A stretch of 64,000 bases of DNA from Bacteroidia bacterium (GTDB lineage: Bacteria; Bacteroidota; Bacteroidia; Flavobacteriales; Flavobacteriaceae), in the NCBI GenBank assembly GCA_030428705.1, contig JAUIDI010000001.1:62001-126000 (forward strand). The letters run 5' to 3'. Numbering within the stretch: the first letter of the stretch is position 1; every line of letters begins with the position of its first letter. Below are positions 33,713 to 41,543 of this stretch, piece after piece. Position numbers and translations under genes: made by a program. The notes under the pieces are model-generated. The model searched no databases. It worked only from the letters and a program-made list of their open reading frames with translations, and had not been told where the DNA came from.

Positions 33713-34090
33713 CTAAAGTTGGGGAGGGTGGATTATGCGATCGATAAAATTGAAATCATATAGATTTTGGTATTGAAGAACGTTTAGATCTGATGTGTCG
33801 GGCTGCAAAAATCCCATCGAAAAAAAAGTACCCACAAATAATACGGTCTCGTTTTTCAACCAATCAAGGTTTATGGGCATGCGTTCGTCTTCGGTTTCTT
33901 GCATCAACATTTTTGAAAGAACACACTTACCATCGCATTTCAGTTCAGGTCTCGCCTTGTTTTCACAAAAACGCTCCACGAAATCTTCGGTAAAGAGGGC
34001 ATAATAGCCAATAGTCCCGGTAATCTTTAAACTACCGGCCAAAGTGACCATAACAAAAAAAGCCGATATGGCCAGATTTGATATTTTCAT
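33713..34090 (-). CDS. Small Cys-containing protein linked to copper receptor
   Basis: The 125-aa product has one N-terminal membrane or signal segment (residues 5-28), then FCENKARPELKCDGKCVLSKML with three cysteines in C-x11-C-x3-C spacing, and an acidic C-terminal part ending in IIHPPQL. The Cys cluster suggests metal binding, and genes of this look often sit beside copper-type receptors in Bacteroidota (recalled, not checked). It is divergent from cydA. The candidate minus-strand -7 box is only four bases from the ATG, so the mRNA may be leaderless. Confidence 0.7.
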   Translation of the reverse strand: MKISNLAISAFFVMVTLAGSLKITGTIGYYALFTEDFVERFCENKARPELKCDGKCVLSKMLMQETEDERMPINLDWLKNETVLFVGTFFSMGFLQPDTSDLNVLQYQNLYDFNFIDRIIHPPQL

Positions 34091-34094
34091 ACCG

Positions 34095-34138
34095 CTAAGA
34101 TAACACTGATAAATAACTCAAAAGGTGACTTTGGTCAC
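34095..34138 (-). promoter_or_regulatory. Operator-promoter G: GTGAC-N4-GTCAC, minus-strand box TATCTTAG
   Basis: GTGACtttgGTCAC (34125-34138) is a perfect palindrome with a G/C variant at the third position. Read on the minus strand its centre is 36.5 bp from the end of TATCTTAG (34102-34095, one mismatch). It may drive the copper-receptor operon. It also lies 32 bp, about three helical turns, from palindrome H and could act on cydAB. Confidence 0.55.
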
Positions 34139-34156
34139 ATACTTATTTTTTCTTGT

Positions 34157-34200
34157 GTAACACGGGTTGCAATAACTCGGCCGACAGTTGTTTATTTTTG
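34157..34200 (+). promoter_or_regulatory. Operator-promoter H: GTAAC-N4-GTTGC plus TATTTTTG
   Basis: GTAACacggGTTGC (34157-34170) has one mismatched pair. Its centre is 36.5 bp from the end of a perfect -7 box, TATTTTTG (34193-34200). cydA starts 33 bp downstream. Confidence 0.7.
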
Positions 34201-34233
34201 CAACAAATTGATCTTCGAAAAATACTTTGTCTT

Positions 34234-35565
34234 ATGGAAGACATGCTTTTCTATGACCGTATTCAGTTTGCCTTTACGATAACGTTCCATTATTTGTTTC
34301 CGCAATTGACGATGGGCCTCTCGCTGTTGATCGTGATTTTTAAATGGAAATTTTTGCGTACCCAACGATCAAAATATAACGATGCGGCCAAATTTTGGAT
34401 GAAGATTTTTGCTCTGAACTTTGCGATGGGCGTTGTGACCGGTATTCCGATGGAATTTCAATTCGGTACCAATTGGGCCAAATTCTCGGAACTGACCGGA
34501 GGAATCATTGGCCAGACCCTCGCCATGGAAGGCATGTATTCGTTCTTTTTGGAATCATCCTTTCTTGGGCTGTTTCTTTTTGGGGAAAAGCTAATGGGGC
34601 AGAAGCTACATTTTCTGACGGGCTTTCTGGTATTTTTGGGTTCATGGGCAAGCGGTTTCTTGATCATTGCCACACATTCATGGATGCAGCATCCGGTCGG
34701 CTACGAGATACTTGAAAACGGAAAATTCGTACTCGATAATTTTTCGGCCCTGTTTTCCAACCCATGGCTCTGGCCTTCCTATTTGCACAATCAATTGGCT
34801 TCGGTGGTTACCGCGGCGTTCGTGGTGGCAGGGGTCGGCGCATTGTATCTTTTGAACAATAAGTACAGTGAATTCGGTAGACTTTTTGTAAAGACCGGAG
34901 TGATTTCCGGTTTGGTATCGTCGATTTTGGTCGCTTTTCCGACGGGGGATTGGACGGCCAAAAACGTGGTCGAGCACCAGCCCGTAACCTTCGCTGCCAT
35001 GGAGGGCATTTTTAAGACCGAGGATGGCGGTTCAGAAATCGTGTTGATCGGCCAACCCGATATGGAAAACAAAAAGCTCGACAATAAGATCGCGGTTCCA
35101 AATATCCTGAGTTTCTTGACCTATCAGAATTGGGATGCCGAAATCAAGGGCTTGAACGAGTTTGACGAAAAAGATTATCCGACAAATATACCGGGGCTGT
35201 ACTATGCCTATCATATCATGGTCGGTCTCGGTACCATTTTTATCGCTTTGATGGCCATTGCGGCAATACAGCTTTGGCGCAAAAAACTCTACAAGACCAA
35301 ATGGGTACTTTGGGGCCTGCTGTTCATGATCCCTTTTCCGTATATCGCCAATACGACGGGCTGGTACACTGCCGAATTGGGGCGGCAACCGTGGCTGGTC
35401 TATAATTTATTGCGTACATCTGAGGGCGCTTCCCCGACCGTATCGGCCGGAAATACCCTATTCACTTTGCTTGGGTTTGTCGGGTTGTATTTATTGCTCG
35501 GAATGCTGTTTCTGATTTTGGTCGGAAAGATCATCAAGAAAGGGCCGGAAACAACAATATCATAA
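34234..35565 (+). CDS. cydA: Cytochrome bd ubiquinol oxidase subunit I
   Basis: CydA is the quinol-oxidising haem subunit of cytochrome bd, an oxygen reductase with high oxygen affinity and sulfide resistance. ATG 34234 lies downstream of the mapped -7 box; an earlier in-frame start at 34153 would precede the promoter. The 443-aa protein has the b595/b558 ligand His19 in TFHYLFPQLTMG, the glutamates of MEGMYSFFLESSF near residue 100, and GRQPWLVYN. At 443 aa it is shorter than the E. coli subunit, consistent with a short quinol loop (CIO-like class). It is followed by cydB 12 bp downstream. Confidence 0.95.
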   Translation: MEDMLFYDRIQFAFTITFHYLFPQLTMGLSLLIVIFKWKFLRTQRSKYNDAAKFWMKIFALNFAMGVVTGIPMEFQFGTNWAKFSELTGGIIGQTLAMEGMYSFFLESSFLGLFLFGEKLMGQKLHFLTGFLVFLGSWASGFLIIATHSWMQHPVGYEILENGKFVLDNFSALFSNPWLWPSYLHNQLASVVTAAFVVAGVGALYLLNNKYSEFGRLFVKTGVISGLVSSILVAFPTGDWTAKNVVEHQPVTFAAMEGIFKTEDGGSEIVLIGQPDMENKKLDNKIAVPNILSFLTYQNWDAEIKGLNEFDEKDYPTNIPGLYYAYHIMVGLGTIFIALMAIAAIQLWRKKLYKTKWVLWGLLFMIPFPYIANTTGWYTAELGRQPWLVYNLLRTSEGASPTVSAGNTLFTLLGFVGLYLLLGMLFLILVGKIIKKGPETTIS

Positions 35566-35577
35566 AAGGCTTTGGTT

Positions 35578-36654
35578 ATGGAACTATTTTGGTATATCGT
35601 TTTAATGGGAATGCTCGCCACATACATCGTTTTGGATGGCTATGACTTCGGTGCGGGTATTGTACATCTGTTCTTTGCCAAGACCGAAAAAGATAAAAAG
35701 GCCGTAACCAATGCTATAGGCCCGTTTTGGGATGCCAACGAAGTATGGTTGATCGCTTCCGGAGGGGTATTGTTTTTTGCCTTTCCGACCTTGTACGCCT
35801 CTTCGTTCAGTGGTTTTTACCTTCCGTTGATCATGATTTTATGGTTGTTGATTTTTAGGGCCGTAGGCTTGGAACTCCGTGGACAATTTCACAATGTTTT
35901 ATGGCATGAGGTCTGGGACAAGGCCTTTGGTATCGCCAGTCTGCTTTTGGCCCTGTTTTTCGGTGTCGCCCTTGGCAATGTGGTACGGGGCGTGAACCTT
36001 GGTATGGTCGAAAACGGTGTTTCGGCCCACGAAGCCCATTATTTTTTCTTGCCTTTATGGAACCCCACTTTCAGTCCTAGTGCCGAACATCTTGGCATTA
36101 TCGATTGGTTTACCCTATTATTGGGTATTATCGGGGTCGTTGCTTTGACCATACATGGCGCCAATTGGATTATATTCAAAACAAATTCCGGTCTTAACCA
36201 AAAACTGAAACAGGTCATTTTCAGATTGAATTTTGTGCTGTTGGCGCTCGTGATCGCATCTTTATTGCTATGGCATATTATCGAACCCGACCCCTTTCAT
36301 AATTTTATCGAGATGCCCTGGCTGTGGATTCTTCCTCTAATTACGTTCATCGGGCTATTCGGATTGTTCAAAGCACAACAGTTCAAAAAGGATGGAACGG
36401 GATTCCTGTTTTCCTCACTTTTTTTGTTCGGAGGATTTTTGACCACGGCGGCATCTATTTTTCCGAATGTGCTGCCTTCTACCAATTCTATAAACCCTTC
36501 TTTGACTATTTATAATGTGGCCGCAGAAGAATATGGACTTTCCGTTGGGGTCAACTGGTTTGTTGTGGCGTTGTTCCTTTTGGCCATATACATGGTAGTT
36601 CAGTATCGGATCTTTAAAGGAAAAATGGACGATGTCGGTTATGGCGAGCATTAA
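35578..36654 (+). CDS. cydB: Cytochrome bd ubiquinol oxidase subunit II
   Basis: CydB is the second structural subunit, with about eight membrane helices in 358 aa. ATG 35578 is preferred over an in-frame TTG six bases earlier. The family opening YIVLDGYDFGAGIVHLF and GPFWDANEVWLI are intact. There are no cydCD genes nearby. SQR-derived quinol could be re-oxidised here in the presence of sulfide, which inhibits haem-copper oxidases. Confidence 0.95.
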   Translation: MELFWYIVLMGMLATYIVLDGYDFGAGIVHLFFAKTEKDKKAVTNAIGPFWDANEVWLIASGGVLFFAFPTLYASSFSGFYLPLIMILWLLIFRAVGLELRGQFHNVLWHEVWDKAFGIASLLLALFFGVALGNVVRGVNLGMVENGVSAHEAHYFFLPLWNPTFSPSAEHLGIIDWFTLLLGIIGVVALTIHGANWIIFKTNSGLNQKLKQVIFRLNFVLLALVIASLLLWHIIEPDPFHNFIEMPWLWILPLITFIGLFGLFKAQQFKKDGTGFLFSSLFLFGGFLTTAASIFPNVLPSTNSINPSLTIYNVAAEEYGLSVGVNWFVVALFLLAIYMVVQYRIFKGKMDDVGYGEH

Positions 36655-36697
36655 AAAATAACATAAGCTTAGTATTTAGGCTTTTGTCAGGTTGAGA

Positions 36698-36728
36698 AAA
36701 AGCATCCTTGAAAAAGGATGCTTTTTTG
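36698..36728 (+). terminator. Intrinsic terminator after cydB
   Basis: A perfect 12-bp stem AAAAGCATCCTT with its complement (36698-36709 with 36714-36725), GAAA loop and T-run. Confidence 0.9.
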
Positions 36729-36751
36729 TTTTGGAACGGTACATCGGTTAT

Positions 36752-36765
36752 GTAACAAAAGTTGC
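36752..36765 (+). promoter_or_regulatory. Operator I: GTAAC-N4-GTTGC
   Basis: GTAACaaaaGTTGC has the same single mismatch as site H. At the standard 36.5-bp distance the sequence is GAATTTTA (36788-36795), a weak -7 box with two mismatches, so the promoter is less certain. The next gene starts at 36884. Confidence 0.5.
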
Positions 36766-36883
36766 TGTGGATAGTTCTCAAAATCCTGAATTTTACGGTA
36801 ATGGATAATTATAGTCGCGACAGTAAAAGTGATTCTTGTCTTGTCACTTAGTTGGTCTGATTTTATCACTAATTCAAAAAGAA

Positions 36884-38338
36884 ATGGCAAAAATAGTCAT
36901 ATTGGGTGCCGGAATATCAGGCCATGTGGCCGCGGCACATTTGCGTAGGAAATTATTGAAACAGCATGAGGTCTTGGTGGTTTCACCGAACGGCAACTAC
37001 CAGTGGATACCCTCAAATATTTGGGTAGGCATTGGAAGAATGAAATCCGAGGAAATTTTGTTTCCGTTGCAACCCCTTTACAAAAAGAAGGGAATCGGTT
37101 ATAAACAAGCGAAAGTGACCACTTTTCATCCTGAAGGGGATTCGGAGACCCAAAAACCGTTTGTGAAGGTCGAATACGTTGTCGGCGAACAAAAAGGTAA
37201 TACCGAAAAGGTCACCTATGATTATTTGATCAATGCCACGGGCCCCAAATTGGCCTTTGATATGACGGAGGGGCTCAACCCCGGGACAAACAAGGCCTAT
37301 TCGGTTTGTACGTATACCCATGCCGAACATGCCTGGAACGCCCTCAACGATTTGATCCAACAGATGAAACAGGGCAAAAAAACCAAAATATTGATCGGTA
37401 CGGGGCATGCGAAATCGACTTGCCAGGGGGCCGCATTCGAGTATATTTTGAACGTAGAGCAAGAATTGCGCCGACATAAGGTCCGTGATAAGGCCGAGAT
37501 TATTTGGATTGCCAATGAGCCTCAATTGGGCGATTTTGGTATGGATGGTATGCTCATGAGCTACGGCAACAATATCATGAAGTCGAGTGAAATGGTCGAA
37601 ATGGTCTTTGAGGACCGAGGCATTAAATGGATTATCGGTGCCGGTGTAAACAAAATTGAGGACGGTGTCGCCCATTACGAAACCCTTGATGGCGAATACC
37701 ATTCTGAAACCTACGATTTTGCCATGTTGATTCCTGCCTTTTCGGGACACGGATTTAAGGCCTATGACAAGAACAACGACGACATAACCGAAAAACTGTT
37801 CAAAGGTTTTATGCTGGTCGATGCCGATTACACCCCTAAACCCTACGAAGAATGGAGCGTACAAGATTGGCCCGAAACCTATCAGAATCCGTCCTATAAG
37901 AACATCTTTGCACCGGGTATCGCCTTTGCCCCGCCACATGCCATTTCAAAGCCTAGAGTGAGCAAAAACGGCACGCCCATTTCCCCGTCACCACCGCGTA
38001 CGGGTATGCCTTCGGGCATCACGGCGAAACTGGTCGCCGACAACATCATCGATATTATCAGCGGAAAAAAGGAACTGGATCACAAAGGCTCTTTGGGGAA
38101 TATGGGTGCGGCCTGTATCGCCTCCGCCGGTTATGGAATGACCAAGGGTAGCGGAATCAGCATAACCACTTTTCCAATTGTGCCCGACTATAACAAATAC
38201 CCCGATACACAAGGAAGAAAATTGGGCAAGACCTTTGGCGAAATCGGGCTGGCAGGGCATTGGTTGAAATTGGCCTTGCATTACGCTTTTATCTATAAGG
38301 CCAAAATGAAGCCTTTTTGGTGGTTGATTCCGGAATAG
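36884..38338 (+). CDS. SQR-family FAD-dependent oxidoreductase (not type II)
   Basis: The 484-aa flavoprotein starts with the dinucleotide fold ILGAGISGHVAAAHL (ATG 36884; an upstream in-frame ATG at 36836 precedes this fold with unrelated residues). Cys142 (SVCTYTHAEHAW), Cys180 (GHAKSTCQG) and a late Cys in GAACIASAG give the three-cysteine layout of bacterial SQRs. The segments FAPPHAISKPR and PSPPRTGMPSG also fit the SQR superfamily. It differs clearly from the type II enzyme at 29865, so the cell has two SQR classes. A basic, aromatic C-terminus would bind the membrane. The electron donor is probably sulfide but is unproven. Confidence 0.8.
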   Translation: MAKIVILGAGISGHVAAAHLRRKLLKQHEVLVVSPNGNYQWIPSNIWVGIGRMKSEEILFPLQPLYKKKGIGYKQAKVTTFHPEGDSETQKPFVKVEYVVGEQKGNTEKVTYDYLINATGPKLAFDMTEGLNPGTNKAYSVCTYTHAEHAWNALNDLIQQMKQGKKTKILIGTGHAKSTCQGAAFEYILNVEQELRRHKVRDKAEIIWIANEPQLGDFGMDGMLMSYGNNIMKSSEMVEMVFEDRGIKWIIGAGVNKIEDGVAHYETLDGEYHSETYDFAMLIPAFSGHGFKAYDKNNDDITEKLFKGFMLVDADYTPKPYEEWSVQDWPETYQNPSYKNIFAPGIAFAPPHAISKPRVSKNGTPISPSPPRTGMPSGITAKLVADNIIDIISGKKELDHKGSLGNMGAACIASAGYGMTKGSGISITTFPIVPDYNKYPDTQGRKLGKTFGEIGLAGHWLKLALHYAFIYKAKMKPFWWLIPE

Positions 38339-38393
38339 CACCCGGTCGAGTTCGATGGAATTTTTACCGAATAGCGATTAAAAAATATGTGAA

Positions 38394-38537
38394 ATGACAC
38401 GAAGAATATCAAGATCGAAACGCTTTTTTATGATGAACCCCGTCATACAGCTTTTTAAGTTCATTTGGTTGAGCATAAAAATAATGATCGTCGTGGCCGG
38501 TGGCCATGGTGGAACGCGTAAGGCAAGCGACCGATGA
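38394..38537 (+). CDS. 47-aa small protein, coupled to DUF6132 gene
   Basis: An ATG at 38394 opens a 47-codon frame with a basic N-terminus, one hydrophobic stretch (residues about 17-36) and a Gly/His-containing end (AGGHGGTRKASDR). Its stop overlaps the next ATG as ATGA (38534-38537), a classic coupling arrangement and the best evidence that it is real. A later start at 38430 or 38433 is possible. It is probably a small membrane protein expressed with the SQR-like gene 55 bp upstream. Confidence 0.6.
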   Translation: MTRRISRSKRFFMMNPVIQLFKFIWLSIKIMIVVAGGHGGTRKASDR

Positions 38538-38728
38538 CAAAAAGAGCGATACTATTGACCATATCCGGAGTCATTCTCGGTGCCATCGGGGGTTATATCT
38601 ATTATGCCGAAATCGGTTGCTTGGGCGGTACTTGCCCGATAACTTCGAAACCTCTGAACAGTACATTGTATGGAGGGGTAATGGGAGGGTTGTTTATTAA
38701 TATGTTCATCAAATCCCCAAAAAACTAG
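38534..38728 (+). CDS. DUF6132-like small membrane protein
   Basis: The 64-aa protein has two membrane helices around a GCLGGTCPITSKPLNST motif with two cysteines, the pattern of DUF6132. Members occur near rhodanese and DUF2892 genes. It overlaps the preceding small gene by four bases and belongs to the SQR-like transcription unit. The Cys pair in the loop could carry a persulfide; that is inference. Confidence 0.8.
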   Translation: MTKRAILLTISGVILGAIGGYIYYAEIGCLGGTCPITSKPLNSTLYGGVMGGLFINMFIKSPKN

Positions 38729-38769
38729 AAGATATATAAACTTGATTTTTTTGTGGTGGTTGTTTAAAA

Positions 38770-38798
38770 GGCACTTCTGTGATGGGAGTGCCTTTTTG
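38770..38798 (+). terminator. Intrinsic terminator after DUF6132
   Basis: The stem GGCACT/AGTGCC (38770-38775 with 38787-38792) followed by TTTTTG. The rest of 38729-38897 holds nothing else recognisable. Confidence 0.75.
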
Positions 38799-38897
38799 TT
38801 TTTACGGATTCCTTTTCCCCTTCAAAAATTGAAATCATTGTCTTTTGCCAGAAAGGGTGGCCTGCGCGTTTCGATTCGAGCCACAACTCCGATTTTG

Positions 38898-38941
38898 GTA
38901 ACATTGGTTACTGTGCAGGCCATTTTGTCGCTCTAATTTTG
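38898..38941 (+). promoter_or_regulatory. Operator-promoter J: GTAAC-N4-GTTAC plus TAATTTTG
   Basis: GTAACattgGTTAC (38898-38911) is a perfect palindrome, 36.5 bp from its centre to the end of the perfect -7 box TAATTTTG (38934-38941). The TolC-type gene starts 19 bp later, which brings the RND pump operon into the same regulon. Confidence 0.78.
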
Positions 38942-38960
38942 TCGAAAATAAATTGATACG

Positions 38961-40262
38961 ATGAAGTATAAACTAATAGGTTTATTGTTATTCGCCCTCT
39001 ACTCAGGAATGTCGCAAGATGTCAGGCCCATTACCAAGGAAGAGGTTCTTGCCAAAGTAAAGGCAAGCAATAATACACTTAAGATGGCTCAAGAAGATGT
39101 GCTGGCTGCCAAAGGTGATTTTAACCAGACGAATGCGGTTCTGTTACCCAATATCAGTGTTTCTCATACAGGGATTGCCACTACGAACCCGTTGATGGCC
39201 TTTGGCTCAAAACTTAACCAAGAGATTCTTACGGCGGCCGACTTTGCCCCTGATCTGTTGAACGACCCCCGTCAAATCGAGGACTATGCCACACGTGTGG
39301 AAGTGCAACAGCCCCTTTTGAATTTCGATGGAATTTTTCAGCGCAAGGCGGCCAAGGCCAAATGGAACGCCACCGAACTGCAATCCGAACGTACACAGGA
39401 TTATTTGGCCCTAGAGGTCGAAAAGGCCTATATGCAGTTGCAGCTTGCCTATAAAAGGGTGGAAGTATTGGAAAAGGCCAAGGAAACGGGAATGGAGAAC
39501 AAAAGGATCGCCAACAACAGCTTTAGGCAAGGGTATCTTCAAAAGGCCGATGTACTGGAAGTCGAGGTGCATGTTACCGAAATCGACAACCAGTTACAAT
39601 ACGCGAAGAGCAATATCTTGAACGCCAGCAACTATTTGTCGGTATTGATGAACGATGGTGAGACCGGAATTTTGAAACCGGCCGATTCGTTGGTGATTAT
39701 ATACCACACCGTGCCCGAAACGGACCTCTCGGAAAACAGAAAGGATATTCTGGCCATGCAATCGGCCACTGAGGCCTACCGGCAAATGCATAAAGCGGAC
39801 CAAATGGCCTTTTTGCCAAGGTTGAATGCCTTCGGTACCTATGAACTTCACGATGACGAAATCTTTCAAGGGGATGCCAACGGATATCTGTTCGGCGCAG
39901 AACTGAGATGGAACCTCTTCGAAGGAAGCAAACGTTTCGGAAAATCGCAAAAAAGTAAAGCCGAATACGACAAATCGAAATTACAACTTGAACAGTATAA
40001 ATCGGAAAGTCAATTGGAACTGAACAAGGCAAAAAGAGGGTTGGGCGATGCCCAGAATAAACTGAAACTGACAAAATTGGCCTTGGAACAATCCGAGGAA
40101 TCGTTGCGAATCAGGACCAATCGCTTTAAGCAAGGTTTGGAAAAAACAACAGATCTATTGATGGCCGAAACAAAATATGCCGAAAAGCAACTGGAATATT
40201 ATGCAACGATATTTCAACACAACTATGCCTTGGCCTATGTTCGGTTTTTGACCCAAGAGTGA
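38961..40262 (+). CDS. TolC-family outer-membrane efflux protein
   Basis: The 433-aa protein has a signal peptide (about 1-18, ending near GMSQ) and the two long coiled-coil halves of TolC/OMF proteins, rich in Lys, Glu, Gln and Ala (for example residues 40-60, 160-210, 330-400). It forms the outer-membrane duct of a tripartite pump with the two next genes. It is first in a five-gene operon and carries the regulon operator. Confidence 0.92.
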   Translation: MKYKLIGLLLFALYSGMSQDVRPITKEEVLAKVKASNNTLKMAQEDVLAAKGDFNQTNAVLLPNISVSHTGIATTNPLMAFGSKLNQEILTAADFAPDLLNDPRQIEDYATRVEVQQPLLNFDGIFQRKAAKAKWNATELQSERTQDYLALEVEKAYMQLQLAYKRVEVLEKAKETGMENKRIANNSFRQGYLQKADVLEVEVHVTEIDNQLQYAKSNILNASNYLSVLMNDGETGILKPADSLVIIYHTVPETDLSENRKDILAMQSATEAYRQMHKADQMAFLPRLNAFGTYELHDDEIFQGDANGYLFGAELRWNLFEGSKRFGKSQKSKAEYDKSKLQLEQYKSESQLELNKAKRGLGDAQNKLKLTKLALEQSEESLRIRTNRFKQGLEKTTDLLMAETKYAEKQLEYYATIFQHNYALAYVRFLTQE

Positions 40263-40332
40263 CATTGCGAACATGAAAAATAGATAAAAGACGATTATTA
40301 AAGAATTTGTACAAGTACTATAAGCTAAAACA

Positions 40333-41415
40333 ATGAAAAACAAAAGATACATACAAGCAATAACCATAGGGATGACTCTATTATTGGCAAGTTGCGGCGG
40401 TAAGGATAAAAAAGCGGTAGCCGATAATTCCCCCGCGGTGGCCGTTCAGGTCAAGACCGTTTCAGAAGATAGTAGCAGTCCTTTTTTGACCGCCAGTGGC
40501 AAGGTCGAAGCGGTCAAAAGTGCCGACATCAGTACACGGATGATGGGCTATGTCGATAAGATCTACGTTCAGGTAGGAGAAAAGGTACGTAACGGGCAAC
40601 TATTGCTGAGCGTCAACAATGCCGATGTTTCGGCCAAACTGGCGCAGGTAAACGCAGGCATAACTGAAGCCCAGGCTGCCTTTGACAATGCCGAGAAGGA
40701 CTATGACAGATTCAAAACGCTCTTTCGGGAAAACAGTGCGTCGCAGAAGGAGTTGGACGATGTTACGGCGAACTACAATATGGCCAAGGCGCGGTTGGAG
40801 TCCGCCAATCAAATGAAGAACGAGGTGAACGCCCAAATGGGATATGCGAACATTCGCGCCCCGTTCAGCGGCGTAGTGACCAATAAGTTCATTAACGCTG
40901 GCGATATGGCCAACCCTGGAATGCCGTTGCTCGAAGTGGAATCCCCTGGAAAATATCAGGTGTTGGCGATGGTGCCCGAATCGGAGATTCTTGAAATCAA
41001 AAAGAATACGGAAGTAACGGTGCAATTGAAGGCCCTTGGCCAAACCGTGAACGGAAAGGTAACCGAGGTAAGCACATCTTCGAAAAACACAGGCGGCCAA
41101 TATTTGGTCAAAGTTGTCCTAGATGCGACCGATGCGAAAATCTTGTCGGGCATGTATGCCACGGTACAGTTTCCGGTAGAACGAAAAACCACGAGTTCCG
41201 CCGTAATGATTCCTGTGGATGCCATCGTGAACAACGGACAATTGACGGGCGTCTATACGGTAAGCCAGAGCAACACGGCACTTTTACGTTGGTTGCGCCT
41301 GGGAAGGACTTTTGGAGACAGGGTGGAAGTGTTATCAGGACTATCGCCCGATGAACAATACATCGTTTCGGCGGAAGGGAAATTGTACAACGGAGCAAAA
41401 ATCTCAAATCAATAA
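40333..41415 (+). CDS. RND efflux periplasmic adaptor (MFP)
   Basis: The 360-aa membrane-fusion protein has a lipobox (LLASC, near residue 20), a lipoyl/barrel-sandwich domain (MGYVDKIYVQVGEKVRNGQLL), an alpha-hairpin (residues 100-165) and beta-barrel domains (AGDMANPGMPLLEVESPG, then KTEVTVQLKALGQ-like). It links the RND permease to the TolC partner. It lies 70 bp after the TolC gene and 128 bp before the permease gene; that gap holds a structured element. Confidence 0.93.
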   Translation: MKNKRYIQAITIGMTLLLASCGGKDKKAVADNSPAVAVQVKTVSEDSSSPFLTASGKVEAVKSADISTRMMGYVDKIYVQVGEKVRNGQLLLSVNNADVSAKLAQVNAGITEAQAAFDNAEKDYDRFKTLFRENSASQKELDDVTANYNMAKARLESANQMKNEVNAQMGYANIRAPFSGVVTNKFINAGDMANPGMPLLEVESPGKYQVLAMVPESEILEIKKNTEVTVQLKALGQTVNGKVTEVSTSSKNTGGQYLVKVVLDATDAKILSGMYATVQFPVERKTTSSAVMIPVDAIVNNGQLTGVYTVSQSNTALLRWLRLGRTFGDRVEVLSGLSPDEQYIVSAEGKLYNGAKISNQ

Positions 41416-41424
41416 ACGGGATTT

Positions 41425-41526
41425 GCGTTAGGGATTGTAGCGGTTACCCCGTATGTGCCGATAGGCGCAACGGAGTAAAAGCGGAAAGCCCGCCCGCCTG
41501 TCTTTCGACAGGTGGAAACGCCCCAC
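41425..41526 (+). repeat. Structured intergenic element inside RND operon
   Basis: Two hairpins lie between the adaptor and permease genes. The first is 41449-41473, with a CCGT/ACGG outer stem and a TGTGCC/GGCGCA inner stem around a GATA loop. The second is CCTGTC-tttc-GACAGG at 41497-41512. Flanking text (GCGTTAGGGATTG, GCGGAAAGCCCG) resembles a dispersed element I recall from flavobacterial genomes; this was not checked. It could stabilise or attenuate the operon mRNA. Confidence 0.5.
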
Positions 41527-41543
41527 TTATAATGAATTAAAAA

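Noticed and set aside
37013-37939. 308-codon open frame on the minus strand inside the second SQR-like gene
   Set aside because: It lies fully antisense to a well-supported flavoprotein gene, its composition is not protein-like, and no promoter or family motif supports it.
38742-38936. 64-codon plus-strand frame between DUF6132 and the TolC gene
   Set aside because: It runs through the terminator at 38770-38798 and into operator J, and encodes no recognisable pattern.
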